From Agapetus fuscipes (taxonomy: Eukaryota > Arthropoda > Insecta > Trichoptera > Glossosomatidae), in the NCBI GenBank assembly GCA_951799405.1, contig OX637352.1, forward strand, positions 13,836,820-13,900,819: 64,000 bases of DNA, written 5' to 3'. The notes beneath the pieces were generated by a model. It was not told where the DNA came from. It worked only from the letters and a program-made list of their open reading frames with translations, and did not search any database. The position numbers and the translations under genes are program-made. This document shows positions 10,366 to 23,300 of the stretch, piece after piece (the first letter of the stretch is position 1; each line of letters begins with the position of its first letter).

Positions 10366-10650
10366 ATCTCTAATCTCCAATCTAAGTTGCAAAGATATAT
10401 TGCATTGAAGATTCATATTAAATGCAATCCCACAAGCAGACACGTATAAGTTTGCGCTTACAAATGCCGCATGTGGACTTAAAATAAAAACCCAACCCAA
10501 AAAAAGACAACATAAATACCCAATCTCAAATGAGTATAAGCTTTGCAACTCTTGCCGACCTTCCCTGAAACAGGGGTGACATTGGCAAAGTGAACCATTT
10601 TTTTTACAGTATGGGTGGTCTGCCTCATACCAACCTATAAGTCAAGGAAA
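10366..10650 (-). mobile_element. LINE-A 3' end
   Basis: A near-complete LINE-A 3' region, with the internal word AAAATAAAAACCCAACCC partly duplicated (ACATAAATACCCAATC follows). It occupies the gap between the SLC13 stop codon and the OGG1 3' end. 10651-11225 otherwise holds a repeat H fragment and AT-rich sequence with no gene seen. Confidence 0.8.
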
Positions 10651-11225
10651 TGCCTCAAGATCATAATTCATCATCAGCTGCCGCACACAGTGCCTGAGGA
10701 AAAGGGAAAAGCAGCTGGTCTTTATAATTATTATGAACCAGTGGGACCATGCCTCAGGTCCATGATCAATTTTGAATTGTTACTTAATAAGATAACTTGT
10801 CACAGGAGAGTTTCTTTCTGGGATCTGTTGCCGTGGTCTATCAGAGCATGTCTGCGATGAGCTTCTTCAGCGTAATGATGATGTGATGTAATGTTGAAGG
10901 AGCTATTATGCAACTCTCCAGTATCAACCGCTCGCCGTGTAAGCCTAAAACTCCTTTTCAAAAGAACTTGTGTTCATTTTTTAAAACTGCTGGAATTATT
11001 TTCATATTTTACCAGTCAGATTAAAGTCAACAATAGAAATGTTTGCATCCAATCAAGAGTAGGTAGCCCTTAGCAGTCTGTTTCACTGGTAAAACATGCA
11101 ATAACTAAACAAATACCTCATATTTTCAGAAATTTAATAAGTACATCTTAAATATAACAATTAAATTAATAAAAACATGTTACATTGTATTCAGGTACAA
11201 GAGATATATTTCTAACACATTGCGA

Positions 11226-14200
11226 CTACTTTTTCCTCTTGACTTTTTTTCCATTCTTTTGGTTGGCGCTCCTCTTGGACCCCGCTGGTTCAAACTTCTT
11301 CAAGTCGGCGCAAAACAGAACCTGGAGGACGAAACAGAAGAGTTGATTGTAGTGAAGTAAGGAAATGGCAAATTCTTAGAAATATCTCCAAATTGGTGTC
11401 ATTTCCAAGCAGAAACAGAAGTAAGGAAGCGCTTTTACACCAGCTGCTACTTCATTTCTGAAGGAATAGTCACTGGCGTTCAGACTGGTTTTTATGTATG
11501 CCTATATTGAATAAATCAAAACCATTGATGCATAATTGTAAATTGTAAGCGCTAGTGAGGCTTAAGTTTTAGTAGGATTGGTGAGTATGGGAATTAGTTA
11601 CGCCTAACGCATTATGAATGGGCACCCAGGAGGAAGGAGAAAGGTTGGAAGACGAAGGCTGAGGTGGGAGGACGAGGTGAGAAGGGATGCAGCGTGGCTA
11701 CTGCAGGTGCAAAGCTGGAGGACCGCGGCCGAGGACAGAGACGGATGGAGGCTGAGGATAATAAAACGTAAACAGGCTTCAACTGACACTTCAACGGAAC
11801 AGAACCGGTTTCGGAGACAGGGCTTTTAGTTCAGCTGGTCCATCCTGCTGGAATAGTCTACCTCTGGAGTTGAGAACAGAGACCAATGTTGGCAGTTTCA
11901 GGAAGTTGCTTAATCAACACATAAAAGCCCCCTTGGGGTGGCTAGTGCCACTAAACAGCGGTGTGTATACAAATTGTCCAATTATTATTATTATTATAAT
12001 GGAGGCTAAGGAGAAATATGGGCTGTTGGGCCATTAAAGAGAGAAGGTTATCGTCATTTGTTTTGTTTTGAAACAGATTTCTTCAATATTATCACTGGTA
12101 AGGCCTAAGTGGGATAGTACATGGGTATAAGGGGTTAGACTATGTTGCTTATTGCCTCACCGTGTGCGCCCATCCAGCCAGTGGGCCGTACAGCTGCCTG
12201 AAGTGCTCTCCGATCTCCGTGTAGACGCGCTCAGTGACGGACTTGGCAGTCTGCAGGTGCTGCAGGTAGTTGTGCGCGGCTATGTGGAACACGTGGGTGT
12301 CCACGGGCACGGCCTGCAGGTGACCCAGCGACATCAGGCATATGCAGTCTGCTACCTTAACACACACACACTCTCAGTATAGACATGACTGCACTTGTGG
12401 GAGGCTAGGTGGTTTTATTCTTCACGCTACTTGTGATCTTGCAACAATTCCTCAAGGAGTGCCACCTAGGAGTAGCTATTAGCTTCAGTAGCATTGCACT
12501 TAAACTTATACGGGGCTATTCTTAGACATTTTAGTCGTCTTGACAAACTAATGATGCATTTGTATCAAGACCTGTCAATCCAAGATGGCTGCAAGTGAAC
12601 AGCTGATTAGTTTTCATACAAATATTACCAAAATTTAGTAGGTAAGGATGACCGTGGTGATGAAACTTTCAGCCCAAGCACAATTAGTTTGTCAAAGTGT
12701 GGGCTCAACCGACGACTAAAATGTCTAAGAATAGTTAGTCTATAGTTAATCCTGTGATTTACATATTACTTGTAACTTCACTGGACAGCCGTCCGTCACT
12801 AAAACAATATTATATTTTAGACTGGTTTTAGTGTCGCGCTGACAACACGCTGACCGTCAGCGCTGACAGCCAAGAAGCGTTGCGTGCCGACAGCTACGCG
12901 CCATTCTAAAACGCTTCCTACAAGTTCATATATTTTGAACGGTCAGCGCGACACTAAAACCAGCCTTATAGCTTTTTATCAGCGCCCATACCCTGAGAGT
13001 CTGACGAGTTCTGACATATATGGAGTGTGCGTCAAGACGACATCACATGGCTGGATTGCTAGGGGAAAAGCTAACAGAGACCTCCATGGATTAAATTAGG
13101 CGTGGGGAAAATCTGAACTAACACCGCCAATGTAAAATGACACTTGTGAATAACAAAATGACGCCCATTGGTAAAATACTAGTTTATAAGCCCTAACATC
13201 ACAACAGCACAGTTTAAGCCGTGTAGGCCACAAGCCGACAACAATGGAAGAAACTCCTGGATTCAGCCAAGTCCCTCCCAGGACTGTCGAGCTTAGGATG
13301 ATGATAATAAATGTTGTTGGTTGCTAAGGAGCCTTCTTTTATAAAGCTGTGACGTTATCTTTTGGAAGTCCATTTCTTGTATGAAGATCAACAATGATTT
13401 TGATGCACACCTTTGCCCCGACCCCTGGTAGTTTGATGAGCTCTGCCTTGGCCTCCTCGTAGGGCATTTTAACCAGAGACTGGAACCACGCCTCGTCGCC
13501 CCACTCCTGGATTTTGGCCGCAGACTGCTGGATGAACTTTGCTCGGTATCCAAAACCCAGATCCCTCAAAGACTGCTCAACCTGAAAAGTATATAAATGA
13601 TGTAAATTAGGCACATGGTGGAACGGAGAAAAAAATGAGAACATATAGGAGAAGGTCCTTCTTGTCCTTCAGCGGCCCTACAGCTCAACTTGAACCTTGG
13701 CCTCCTTCTACCTCTGCCTCCAACTCTCCTGTCCTCTGATATCGCTGTACAGTTAAAAAATTATAAAAGCTGTGACGCATACATATAGATGGTTATAAAT
13801 ATTTTAGTTTTATACAAAGATCTCAAAAACAAGTAAATGCCTGTTAACCTAAAACACAGGGTTTTTGAGTCATGTGTGCTTCCAATATCCACCTACGGCT
13901 TGGAAACAAAAGGGATCATTTTAATATATTTCCAGCATCCCCTTTTGATGAACATAAAAAATAAGGTACTGAATTGAAGTACCTTCTCTTCAGCTATTTT
14001 GTCAACGGTAGGAAAGCTGTAGAAATCCTTGCCGTCCAGGGAGCAGATCTTTTCTCCGTAGTTAGTGCACAACTTTTCTATCATGGTTGATATCCTGTAA
14101 GCAAGATTAATAAGATCATGTAGAGGAGGATAAACTGCCCTTTTTTTATTGTACCTACTCTGCTAACTTAAACCGGTCCGTAGTCCGTAGTGGCAACACT

Positions 14201-16268
14201 TCGGACCCTGTAAATCGAAGGTTGTGGATTCGGATCCCGGCGGAGCACAAAATATACCATTTATATTTCGAATGTGCCTTTCGCTGAGTTGAAAAATTCA
14301 TAAACCTTTACCAAAGACCGGTCACCGAAAGGTCCATCCAGCCTTACAACAACTGGGTCTTGCTTGAGAATTGGCGCTTTCTACAGCGACGACCAAGCTC
14401 GCAGAGGGCTCTTGAGGTATGATACACACAAAAACAGCGCTCACCAAATAAATCATCCTAATATTATTAAAAAAAATTATCCCTTATCGCATACGCGCTT
14501 GAGAAAAAAATATATATTTGAAAACTACAAACCGCCTGGCATCCGCCTGCGTTTCAAAGTCGTGTCATTACAAGTCTAGACAAGTTAGTTCCTCGAGGGC
14601 CATCTAATCCTTTGGTTGTTTGTTGACATTTCGTAATTTTTCATACATGCTCAGGGTTCGTACATTGTACTTTAGATTCCTAATTATTTTTTACCTACTT
14701 CTCAGAAAGTAACCTGAAGGTAGGGGGGTTAAGAAGGTTAACAAGAAAGAAAGATCAGAAATGGCTCCACTATAAATCCTGTCACAGACAACCTGTTCAC
14801 AGACAGCTCGTCCATGGACAAATCAGTCATACGACAGTTCGTCCACAACTTTTTGGTCAGCGCATTTCGGTCACATACAATATATGGTCCACAGACAACT
14901 TCATAATTACAAAGGTTTTGTGGAAAGCATGTTTTCTGTCTGTGAGCCTATATTGTATTTGACTGTCAGTGTTTATTTCAAGCCTACAACAAAACGCTGA
15001 CAACGTTTACTCAGCCTTCACAAGAAATGAGTACCAGCCCCACATGGAGCTGAGAAACCACACTTCAACTAAAGCCGGCCCCCTTACCTGTAAAAATGAA
15101 AACGTTCCACTCGCCACATGTGAAACTCTTCGGGGATAACGCGGCAAGAAGTAACATGTGTAGCTTGGTTACATTTAGAAAATATAAAAGATCACCTGGA
15201 TATGTGATTATTCTGACTGCATATGAACGAAAACAAGTTCTCCACTGGTTCTTGGTTCAACATCCTTATTCCATAGAACTGCTTGGCCGCTTTGCCAAAC
15301 AAAGCGTCTCTGGCCGACCATTGTTCATAAAGCGGAGACAACTCAACATTCAGGCGAAAGTACTTCTTCAAAACTTCATCAAAGAACCCAACATCTGCTT
15401 CAGTATCCACTGCTTTTACATTTCTCTTGCTTTTACTGATTTTTGTGGATTTTTTAGCGTTATTTTGAATTAAGCCATTTGAAGTGTGATGTAAGGTGCC
15501 AAGGATTTGGTAAAGGAGGCCATCTTGATTCTGTTTTAGTTTCCAAACTGTCTTTGAGAATATACCGGTCCATTCTTCGTTTGATGAATCAAAGTTCCAT
15601 CTAGAAAAGGTATAATAAATCAATATTTTTTATAGGTTTAATTTCAAGTTACAAACTAACATCTAAAGGTCCATCCAGCCTTACAACAACTGGGTCTTGC
15701 TTGAGAATTGGCGCTTTCTACAGCGACGACCAAGCTCGCAGAGGGCTCTTGAGGTGTGATACACACAAAAACAGCGCTCACCAAATAAATCAGCCTAATG
15801 TAATTTTAACAATTTATTGCTTTGCACCATTCGAGTTACATAGACATTTGACGTTTGAAGTAGAAGAAAAATTTAAATTTGGAACGTCCCTGCAAAACGC
15901 GTTCCAAATTCATTACATCAAGTTTGGCAATGAAAAATATTTTTGCCTTTTCCCTAGCAACCCGGCAGTGTTACGACACAATTTTGTCTACCTATGTCAA
16001 TTCATGTGCGGGCCTCATCTTTTATTAGTTGCCAAGAGCCCTAGTCCGATGTTTGACTGCTGAAAAATTCAAATTTGGAACCTTCTTGCAAAAAACTTTC
16101 CAAATCCACTGGGCTTTTGTCTTGAAACGATAAAATAATTTTATGGTTATCTTTTTTAAATATGTAATTTATTTGTAGAAGCCACATTTACCGAAAGCTC
16201 TGTCCGCCATTTAATGTTCCTACAAGTTGTAGCTCTGTGATTTTACAAGGAATACTCCTCCAGGACAT
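11226..16268 (-). CDS. OGG1: 8-oxoguanine DNA glycosylase/AP lyase
   Basis: OGG1 is a bifunctional base-excision repair enzyme that removes 8-oxoguanine paired with C. Six exons on the - strand: 16268-16192 (ATG), 15600-15196, 14094-13983, 13581-13411, 12355-12161 and 11321-11226 (TAG), giving 351 residues, close to the human 345. Exon 1 encodes MSWRSIPC...NGGQSFR. The helix-hairpin-helix LPGVGAKVADCICL has its catalytic lysine at residue 255, split from the next exon exactly after this codon. The catalytic aspartate is D274 in AVPVDTHV, 19 residues later as in the human enzyme. The C-terminus is basic (KKVKRKK), possibly nuclear targeting. All introns are GT-AG and phases match. The start codon is the only ATG that gives the conserved N-terminus. 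No clear AATAAA signal is seen downstream. Confidence 0.95.
11604..11995 (+). pseudogene. LINE tail remnants in OGG1 intron 5
   Basis: 11612-11770 encodes GRRRLRWEDEVRRDA...AAEDRDGW, the C-terminal signature of LINE reverse transcriptases. 11830-11995 looks like a second LINE tail (a degraded GPSCWN-SLP-like segment) ending in ATT repeats. Frames are broken. Confidence 0.6.
12526..12734. mobile_element. MITE M1, 209 bp
   Basis: Ends are 24-bp perfect inverted repeats beginning CTATTCTTAGACATTTTAGT. Inner parts also form inverted repeats (GACAAACTAAT / ATTAGTTTGTC). A related copy is at 52095-52322, and the internal half recurs at 59404-59568. It lies in the OGG1 intron between exons 5 and 4. 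Confidence 0.8.
12820..12965. mobile_element. Harbinger-type MITE, 146 bp
   Basis: Inverted ends GACTGGTTTTAGTGTCGCGC and its near-complement are flanked on both sides by TTA (12817-12819 and 12966-12968). A 3-bp TTA target duplication is the hallmark of PIF/Harbinger elements. Confidence 0.75.
14172..14475 (+). mobile_element. SINE-C, near full length
   Basis: The tRNA-like head (GGTCCGTAGTCCGTAGTGGC, box B GGTTGTGGATTCGGATCCC) continues through AAATATACCATTTATATTTC and ACCTTTACCAAAGACCGGTC to the tail AATAAATCATCCTAATATTA. It lies in an OGG1 intron. 15662-15803 is a second, 5'-truncated copy of the same family. Confidence 0.85.
14780..14965. repeat. Degenerate repeat K
   Basis: The block is made of loosely periodic words such as ACAGCTCGTCCATGGACAAA and CGACAGTTCGTCCACAAC. 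The same words recur at 20640-20975, 21240-21420, 49480-49545, 49965-50015 and 50262-50370. It is not a coding sequence and its class is unknown. Confidence 0.55.
14998..15172 (+). mobile_element. SINE-B, 5'-truncated
   Basis: Body and 3' end of SINE-B (GTTTACTCAGCCTTCACAAG through GGGGATAACGCGGCAAGAAG to TGTGTAGCTTGGTTA) without the tRNA head. It ends 24 bp from the OGG1 exon 2 splice donor at 15195. Confidence 0.75.
15662..15803 (+). mobile_element. SINE-C, 5'-truncated
   Basis: It begins in the family body at AAAGGTCCATCCAGCC and runs to AAATCAGCCTAATGT. It lies in OGG1 intron 1, about 60 bp upstream of exon 2. Confidence 0.75.
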
Positions 16269-17332
16269 TTTAATTCGACAAAAACAAATCTTACTAAAAT
16301 CCAAATAACAAACCAGAGCTCCCGCCAAAACAAAACAAAAATATTCCAAATTTGACATTTAGGCCGTGTTCGGGGAGCGCGCTTCAAGCGCTTCAAGCAC
16401 TCACACACCGTTCGGGGAGCTCATCGTAAGCAAATATTATGAGCTATGACGTCACGCACGACACCTCGGCCGTTCGCTATTTTCGCTTTTTTGCGAAGGT
16501 GGGTCGGCGTAAGCGTTCCTAACTTCACACCAATGGTTCATACCGTTCCACTGACAGTTGACAGCTAACCTCAACAACACGAATATTAGACACAATTATT
16601 AATGTTAAATAGTGGATTCGAGATATCAAAAGCTCTTCAATAATTCAAAATTCTGCTGGAAATATTAGAATCATGGCTCAATAATGCGTTTTAAGATAAA
16701 TCTGCATCCGTTCTGCCGAGCTTTGACAGCTGCTGTTTGGTTGACATATGAAATTCGCTTTTTATCGTTCGGGGAGGTTTGCGATCGAGCTACCCCCACC
16801 ACGATTTTTACTGTAAGCGTTCAAAGTGCTCAAGCTAGCTCCCCGAACACGGCCTTAGTGACAGATAGGGATGGGCAAAAACTATCGATATTTCGAAAAT
16901 GCCGATATATTTTTTTAAATAGGTACCTACCTACCTACTAAAAACTAGTTTTTAATTTGATTTTGCATACTAAGGAAAGGACCCTAGTAACATAGATCTG
17001 ATACATTTGAAAAAAAAGTAAGTAGGTACCTAATGAGGTCTGAACATTTTTTAATTTGGAACCTTGGAAAGCAAACGTTAGTCTTTTGGGGATAGCCATC
17101 ATTAGCAACCATTCACAAAATATTTGTATGCCTTTTCCCTAGCAACCCAGTGACGCGTGACGACCCAATGGACTTCGTTTCAAATTGTGTGACGAGTTCG
17201 TTTATTGTACAAAAGAAAAAGAAGAAAATACAAAGGGACTTATTAACTAAAAGAAGAAGACGCTCATAAATGTCAAAAAAGTGGGGTTATAAAAACACAA
17301 AACCAAAGAATATACTCATTTTTTATTGAAAA
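16269..17332. promoter_or_regulatory. Shared OGG1/OSGEPL1 5' region
   Basis: The OGG1 start codon (16268, - strand) and the OSGEPL1 start codon (17333, + strand) face away from each other across 1,064 bp, so both promoters must lie here. A Harbinger-type MITE fills 16362-16854. The remaining 16855-17332 is AT-rich with a TTTTCCCTAGCAACCC word at 17132 that recurs near 15952. No TATA box can be assigned with confidence. Confidence 0.6.
16362..16854. mobile_element. Harbinger-type MITE, 493 bp
   Basis: Ends are inverted repeats GGCCGTGTTCGGGGAGC, flanked by TTA on both sides (16359-16361, 16855-16857). CGTTCGGGGAGCTCATCG and CGTTCGGGGAGGTTTGCG show internal echoes of the ends. It starts 94 bp from the OGG1 start codon. 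No transposase frame is present. Confidence 0.85.
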
Positions 17333-20300
17333 ATGCAATTTCAACGGGTACTATCTTTATATACTTATAAATTAGTAAACAATTCATTAAATAAAACGAA
17401 GCTACAGCCTCGTAGATTATTCAATACGACAAAATGCACATTTTCAACGAAGCGGAATCTCGACCAGTTTAAGATCCTCGGCATTGAGACTTCTTGCGAC
17501 GACACAGGGTGCGCCATTGTAGACAGCGATGGCAGAATACTGGGGGAAGCGCTGCACTCACAGCATCTCGTACACTTGAGGTAAATAGCTACAAATAGTG
17601 GAATCGGCACAATCTATAATCTTAATGAATTGTTTTTGTGTTTTTTTTGGGTAAGACCTCGGTCTACATGCAGCTTTTTTATCTACCGACGTTTCGCCTT
17701 CATAAGTAAAAAGTTTGTCGGGGTTATAGCCGCGGGGGCCAAGAGGGCTGATCTTTCTAGCGTGTTTCGAATGGAACAACGTTGGTTCGATCCCCGCTTG
17801 GGTCACTTGACTTTAACTTTGACCCTGGTTCAACAGATGTTATTGGGTAATTATTATTTAATAATTCATTAATAATAAACAATAATGAATTATTAAATGA
17901 TGATATTAGTTGTTGGTGAATTGCATTCCTCTTCACAAATCTATTTTTTTTTATATTATATATGTTTATAAATTTAAAAAGCGTTTTAACCTTTTCGATT
18001 CTGAATTTATTTGCTACATACGCACCGCCAGAACGGAATTCTTTTTTGAGGTTATTTTTTTACACATAAATTGATTTCCTACCTTAATTACTTGATGAAA
18101 CTTCAAAATTTATGAAAAAGTATATTCATTAGTTATCCAGGAACACAAATCACAAACTTTCAACACATGTTTTTACTTGTTGTTTTATGTAAAAACAAGT
18201 AAATCACATAATATTACTTAAAACTATATATTATACGCACATTCTATAACTAGATTTTATATCCATTAGGTCTTAAACAATTTTTGTACTCACTTAAATA
18301 CTCGTCACTAAAGAGAAAAATAAATTAGTTATTTTACAAAAAACAAAAAACGTAAACAGTTATCTTGCCTGGATTTTGTTTATAAACATTGGTACACACG
18401 CGCGGGACGAGAGATCGAGCTGTTCTGACGAAATATTTGAGAAAGAATATTTTCAAAATATGTATAATATGAGATTATATTAGTGTACCTATAATGTAAG
18501 CAACAAAAAAGTTTGAAAAATTTGAACACCGATGTCAGGGGAAGCTTTAAACTTCGATGACATGGATAGATGCCAGCCGCACTGTATGCAAGTTACGTCA
18601 TGACATCTATGCATGCCAGCCGCAGCCAAAGGGTTAAAGGCGAGCTATTACCGCGTGGCGGTCTTCACTGTCTCCTCGGTCGTCTGTCGTTGCTAACTGG
18701 TTGGAGTTTTGTCAAATCTTGCTCATTGTCATTCGTTTCGAGGTGGGGAGTAGGTGTGGCGGGGGGTCCGGTGACGTTCGTTTGGGGTTCTTTGACTCAC
18801 ACAAGTCAAGTGTAGACTAGACCTATTTATTTTAATAGGTCAAGGTGCCGGCTCTACACCAATCACTTTAATCAGGACCACACATTTACTGAAGAAATTT
18901 GGCCTTTAGGGCAAAATAACCAGCAAATTACTAACACATTGTAAAGCAAAGCTCAAATTAAAAACTTGTTAAGTAATAGACTTGGAGCTAATACAATGGC
19001 CAGTCCAGCGAAGCACAAAAAAAAACATTTTCAAATATGCTCTCTGCTAGGTTGAAAAACTCATATACCTTTACCAATAGCCCGTCACCAAAGATCCAAC
19101 AAGCCTTAAAGCAACTGGGTCTTGCTTGAGAATTGGCACCTTCTATAGCGACGACCAAGTTTGCAGAGGGCTCTTGAGGTGTGGCTCACACAAAAACATT
19201 GTCACCAAATAAATCATCCTAATATTATTATTATAACAATTGATTTCAAAGTTAATTACACTTTTCGGATATAAGACAAACAGTTGTGGGAGAAATTTCT
19301 GATTGTAGTTCAACTCAGTTCATCCTCGATCGTAGTACAGAGAGGGTGCCTCCTGAAGACATTGGCTTCATGTTATATTATCTTTTTATGTGTGCATTTA
19401 ACTTGTTTTTTCATCAAAGCCAGGGTGTTTTCTGTTGCAGGAACGGAGGAATAATTCCACCACTGGCTGGCGACCTCCACATGCACCACATAGAGCCCGT
19501 AGTCCACCAGACATTTCATAATGCCGGCCTGACCGTCACAGATATAGACGCCATCGCTGTCACTCTAAGACCAGGCAAGCTTCACTTTCTATCTTGTGCT
19601 GCTTCCCTCTATGGTACCCTCACTCCCAGAACTTCTGCGTCGGCTTCGATGTTGTCTGCCCACCGCATCCTGGGACGTCCGAGTGGTCTAACACCTGAGG
19701 GGGCACCATCCAAGACAGTTCTGATGATTCTAGAGTCCTCTGCACGTGCTACGTATCCTTCGCAACCAATTACAAAATATTTGTATTCCTTTTCCATAGC
19801 AACCCGACCAGGTTTAAATCTAAATCTAAGCTGCAAAGATATATATCATTTAAGATTCATATTCAACGCATTCAAACAAGCAGACATGTATAAGTTTGCG
19901 CTAACACATGCCGCCGCATGTGGACCTACAATTAAAAAACCCAAATCTCAAATCAACATAAGCACTGCAACTCTTGCCGACCTTCCCTGAAACAGGTGTG
20001 ACATTGGCAAAGTGAACCATTTTCTACAGTATGGGTGGTCAGCCTCATACGAACCTATAAGTCAAGGAATAATATAACAAGGGTGACGACACAATATTGT
20101 ATATTCCAATTCACATGTGGACCTCATTATTATGGTTTCAGGCCTGTCCCTCAGTTTGTTAGCTGGCATGAAGTACGCTAAATATTTGTGCCGCAAGTAT
20201 GGCAAGCCCATCATCCCCATACATCACATGGAGGCCCATGCACTCATGGCGAGAATGGTAACAAATTCACACTTATTATTATTATTATCAATACAAAATT

Positions 20301-23300
20301 TACATAGTGCCATTTATGACAGTGTGTCATTGCAAAGGCGCTTGTCCATATGATTGGAGGAAGAGGTGAGTCTTGAGACTTCTTTTAAACAGTCTCTCCA
20401 AATCCAGTTCCCGCAGTGAGGCGCGAATAGCATTCCAAGGCATTGGAGCGACCGCCTTAAATGCCCTGTCTCCAAAAATAGTGTGGGGCCTTCTTGCAGG
20501 GATGTTCAGGCAGCTGCTTCTTGATGCAGCTGACCTCAGTGTTTTAAGCTTATGTTAGTGCATCAAATTATGTTTAATATACATTTTCAAAGATGATCTT
20601 GTAAAACTGTGTGTCACAACAAATCAGTCAAAGTTAACTTGGCCATAGACTGCTCGTCCAAGGACAAATCAGTTACACGGAAGTTCACAATGACTTTTCA
20701 AGCGACATTTCAGTCACAGACATCTCGGCCACAAATAATTTGTGCTGAGACTCATCGGTCATGGGAAATTTTATCGCACGACAGTTCATCAACACAACTT
20801 TTCAGTCACACAACAGTTCATCAACACAACTTTTCAGTCACACAACAGTTCATCAACACAACTTTTCAGTCACACAACAGTTCATCAACACAACTGTTCA
20901 GTCACACAACAGTTTATCAACACAACTTTTCGGTCACACGACAGTTCATCCACAAGACTTTTCGGTCAACGAAATTTTTGTCATATTCAAAGTAGCAGCT
21001 CCATCATAAAAACTTGCTCCTCAAAAAAACCTTTGGAATCAATGTAGTTTTAATTGTAATTTTCTGCAATGGAGCTGTCTGTGGTATATTGTATGGGGCC
21101 GTCCATAAATTACGTCATCGATTTTGGCCGATTTTCGACCCCCCCCCCTTACAATCATCCTATAGTCATATTATCATCATTTGCAATCATCCGCAGACCA
21201 GACCCCCCCCCCCTTAATGCGAATGACGTAATATATGGACAGCCCCTATGTAACCGAAATGTCATTGACCAAAAAGTTGCGTGGACAAAATGTCGTGTGA
21301 CCAAATTGTCCGTGTCCGATGTGTATGTGGGCGAGTTGTCTGTGACCAAAAAATAGTGTGAATGAACTGTCGTGTGAGTGATTTGTCCATGAATGAGACG
21401 GGTTTTCTGTGACCAATTTGCTGTGGAAACGTAAAAATGAGGTATTATTGAGAAATTAAAAAAAGTAATTTCTTACAATCAGGGAATACTTTTTCATGTT
21501 GCAACACAGACTCTTGTTTTAATAATCTAATCTAATCTAAGTTGTAAAGATATGTTACATTGGAGATTCACATTACATGCATTCCCACAACCAGACGCGT
21601 ACAAGTTCGCGCTTGCACATGCCTCATGTGAACCTACAACATAAAAACCAAATCTCCAATGGACATACACCCTGCAACTCTTGCCGTCCTTCCCTGAGAC
21701 AGGGGTAACATTGGCAAAGTTAATCATTTTTACAGCATGGGTGGTCAGCCGCATACCAACCTGTAAGTCAAGCAACATTCCTTTTTCAAAATTGATAGAA
21801 GCTTAGTTCCACCCACAGATATTTAGGCAATTTTAATTTACTTCAGCTATATAGGTACAGAATGAGCACTATATAACTTTTTGTATAAGTTACAGATATA
21901 ATATGTAAATATTAAAAATCCACATTCCATGCATGTACACATTGTTTATATTTTCCAGGAGCACAAGGTTGATTTTCCATTTTTGGTTCTGTTGATTTCT
22001 GGTGGGCATTGTCTTCTGTCCATTGTCAAAGATGTGGATGAATTCTTGCTACTCGGAGAGTCTATAGACGATGCGCCAGGGGAAGCTTTCGATAAAGTAA
22101 GTCTGGAAATAATAGAAAATATAATACCAATATATCATTTGATCATTTATTTGATAGCTGATCCAAAATAATATTTTCTTGTGTTTCCTCCATTTAAACA
22201 ATGCTACAAACTGCATATTTGAATTTAGAACAGAAGTTGAAATACCATAGATACCAAATATAATACATACCTGCATTTTGACAATATTGTACCTACCAAA
22301 AATATTTTAGTTGATAATTTTATCACATTGTATTCCAAATAGGTACTGAAGTAGAATTTGTTACTTGAATATTTTGAGGATAAAAAGACAAATGGAGTTA
22401 ATGCTAAAAGACAGATGAATATGGAACATTGTTGTTTAATTTTTTTTAAATGTTTTCAGACTGCTCGGAGAATGAAGCTTCGTAATCTGGAGCAGTTTTC
22501 TACATTATCGGGAGGCCAAGCCATTGAGCAGGCCGCTTCTCTGTCCAAGAACCCAACAGCCTTCGAGCTCCCGCTACCTCTGATGCATTACAGGTTTGTA
22601 TTCATGTTATTGCTAGCGTGTATTTCTCAAAATTGCCTGAAAAAGCAATTACTTACTTGTTCATCTCATAAGGTCATAAACAGCTCGATTGACAGTTCTG
22701 ACCTGTTGGAGAGCTACAGGCTGTATGTGTCTGACGACTACACCCGAGGGCGAAAACCTGATCTATTTCATGTACTGCAAAAGCCGTACTGATGTCGTGG
22801 CGCAACACCCCTTCGGGGATAACGCGGCAAGAAGATATACTGTTTAATGTTCCTTGATTTATAGGTTGGTATGCGGCTGACCACCCATCTAATCTAATCT
22901 AAGTTGCAAAGATATGTTACATTGGAGATTCACATTACATGCATTCTCACAACCAGACACGTACAAGTTCGCGCTTGCACATGCCTCATGTGAACCTACA
23001 ACATAAAAACCAAATCTCAAATGGACATACACCCTGCAACTCTTGCCGTCCTTCCCTGAGACAGGGGTGACATTGGCAAAGTGAACCATTTTTACAGCAT
23101 GGGTGGTCAGCCGCATACCAACCTATAAGTCAAGGAACACACACACACGACAAATTACATTTTATACATCACTAAATAATAATATCCAAATACAAAATAT
23201 CCATTTACAAATAAAAACAAATTCCAATTTAATAAACCCTAGCCGCCAACATTACAGATCAACCGCCATTTCTTTCTGTCCTTACATACTTCTTTCATTT

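Noticed and set aside
18570..18815. 81-codon + strand frame in OSGEPL1 intron 1
   Set aside because: No homology recognised; it overlaps the end of a probable piggyBac-like MITE.
20609..21047. Three overlapping histidine/glutamine/serine-rich frames
   Set aside because: They arise from a 32-bp tandem repeat, which is open in all frames. No start context or homology.
22889..23116. Recurrent frame beginning [16 protein letters not shown]
   Set aside because: The same frame occurs in many LINE-A 3' ends on either strand (for example 48589-48822). It lies in the LINE 3' untranslated region and is broken in most copies.
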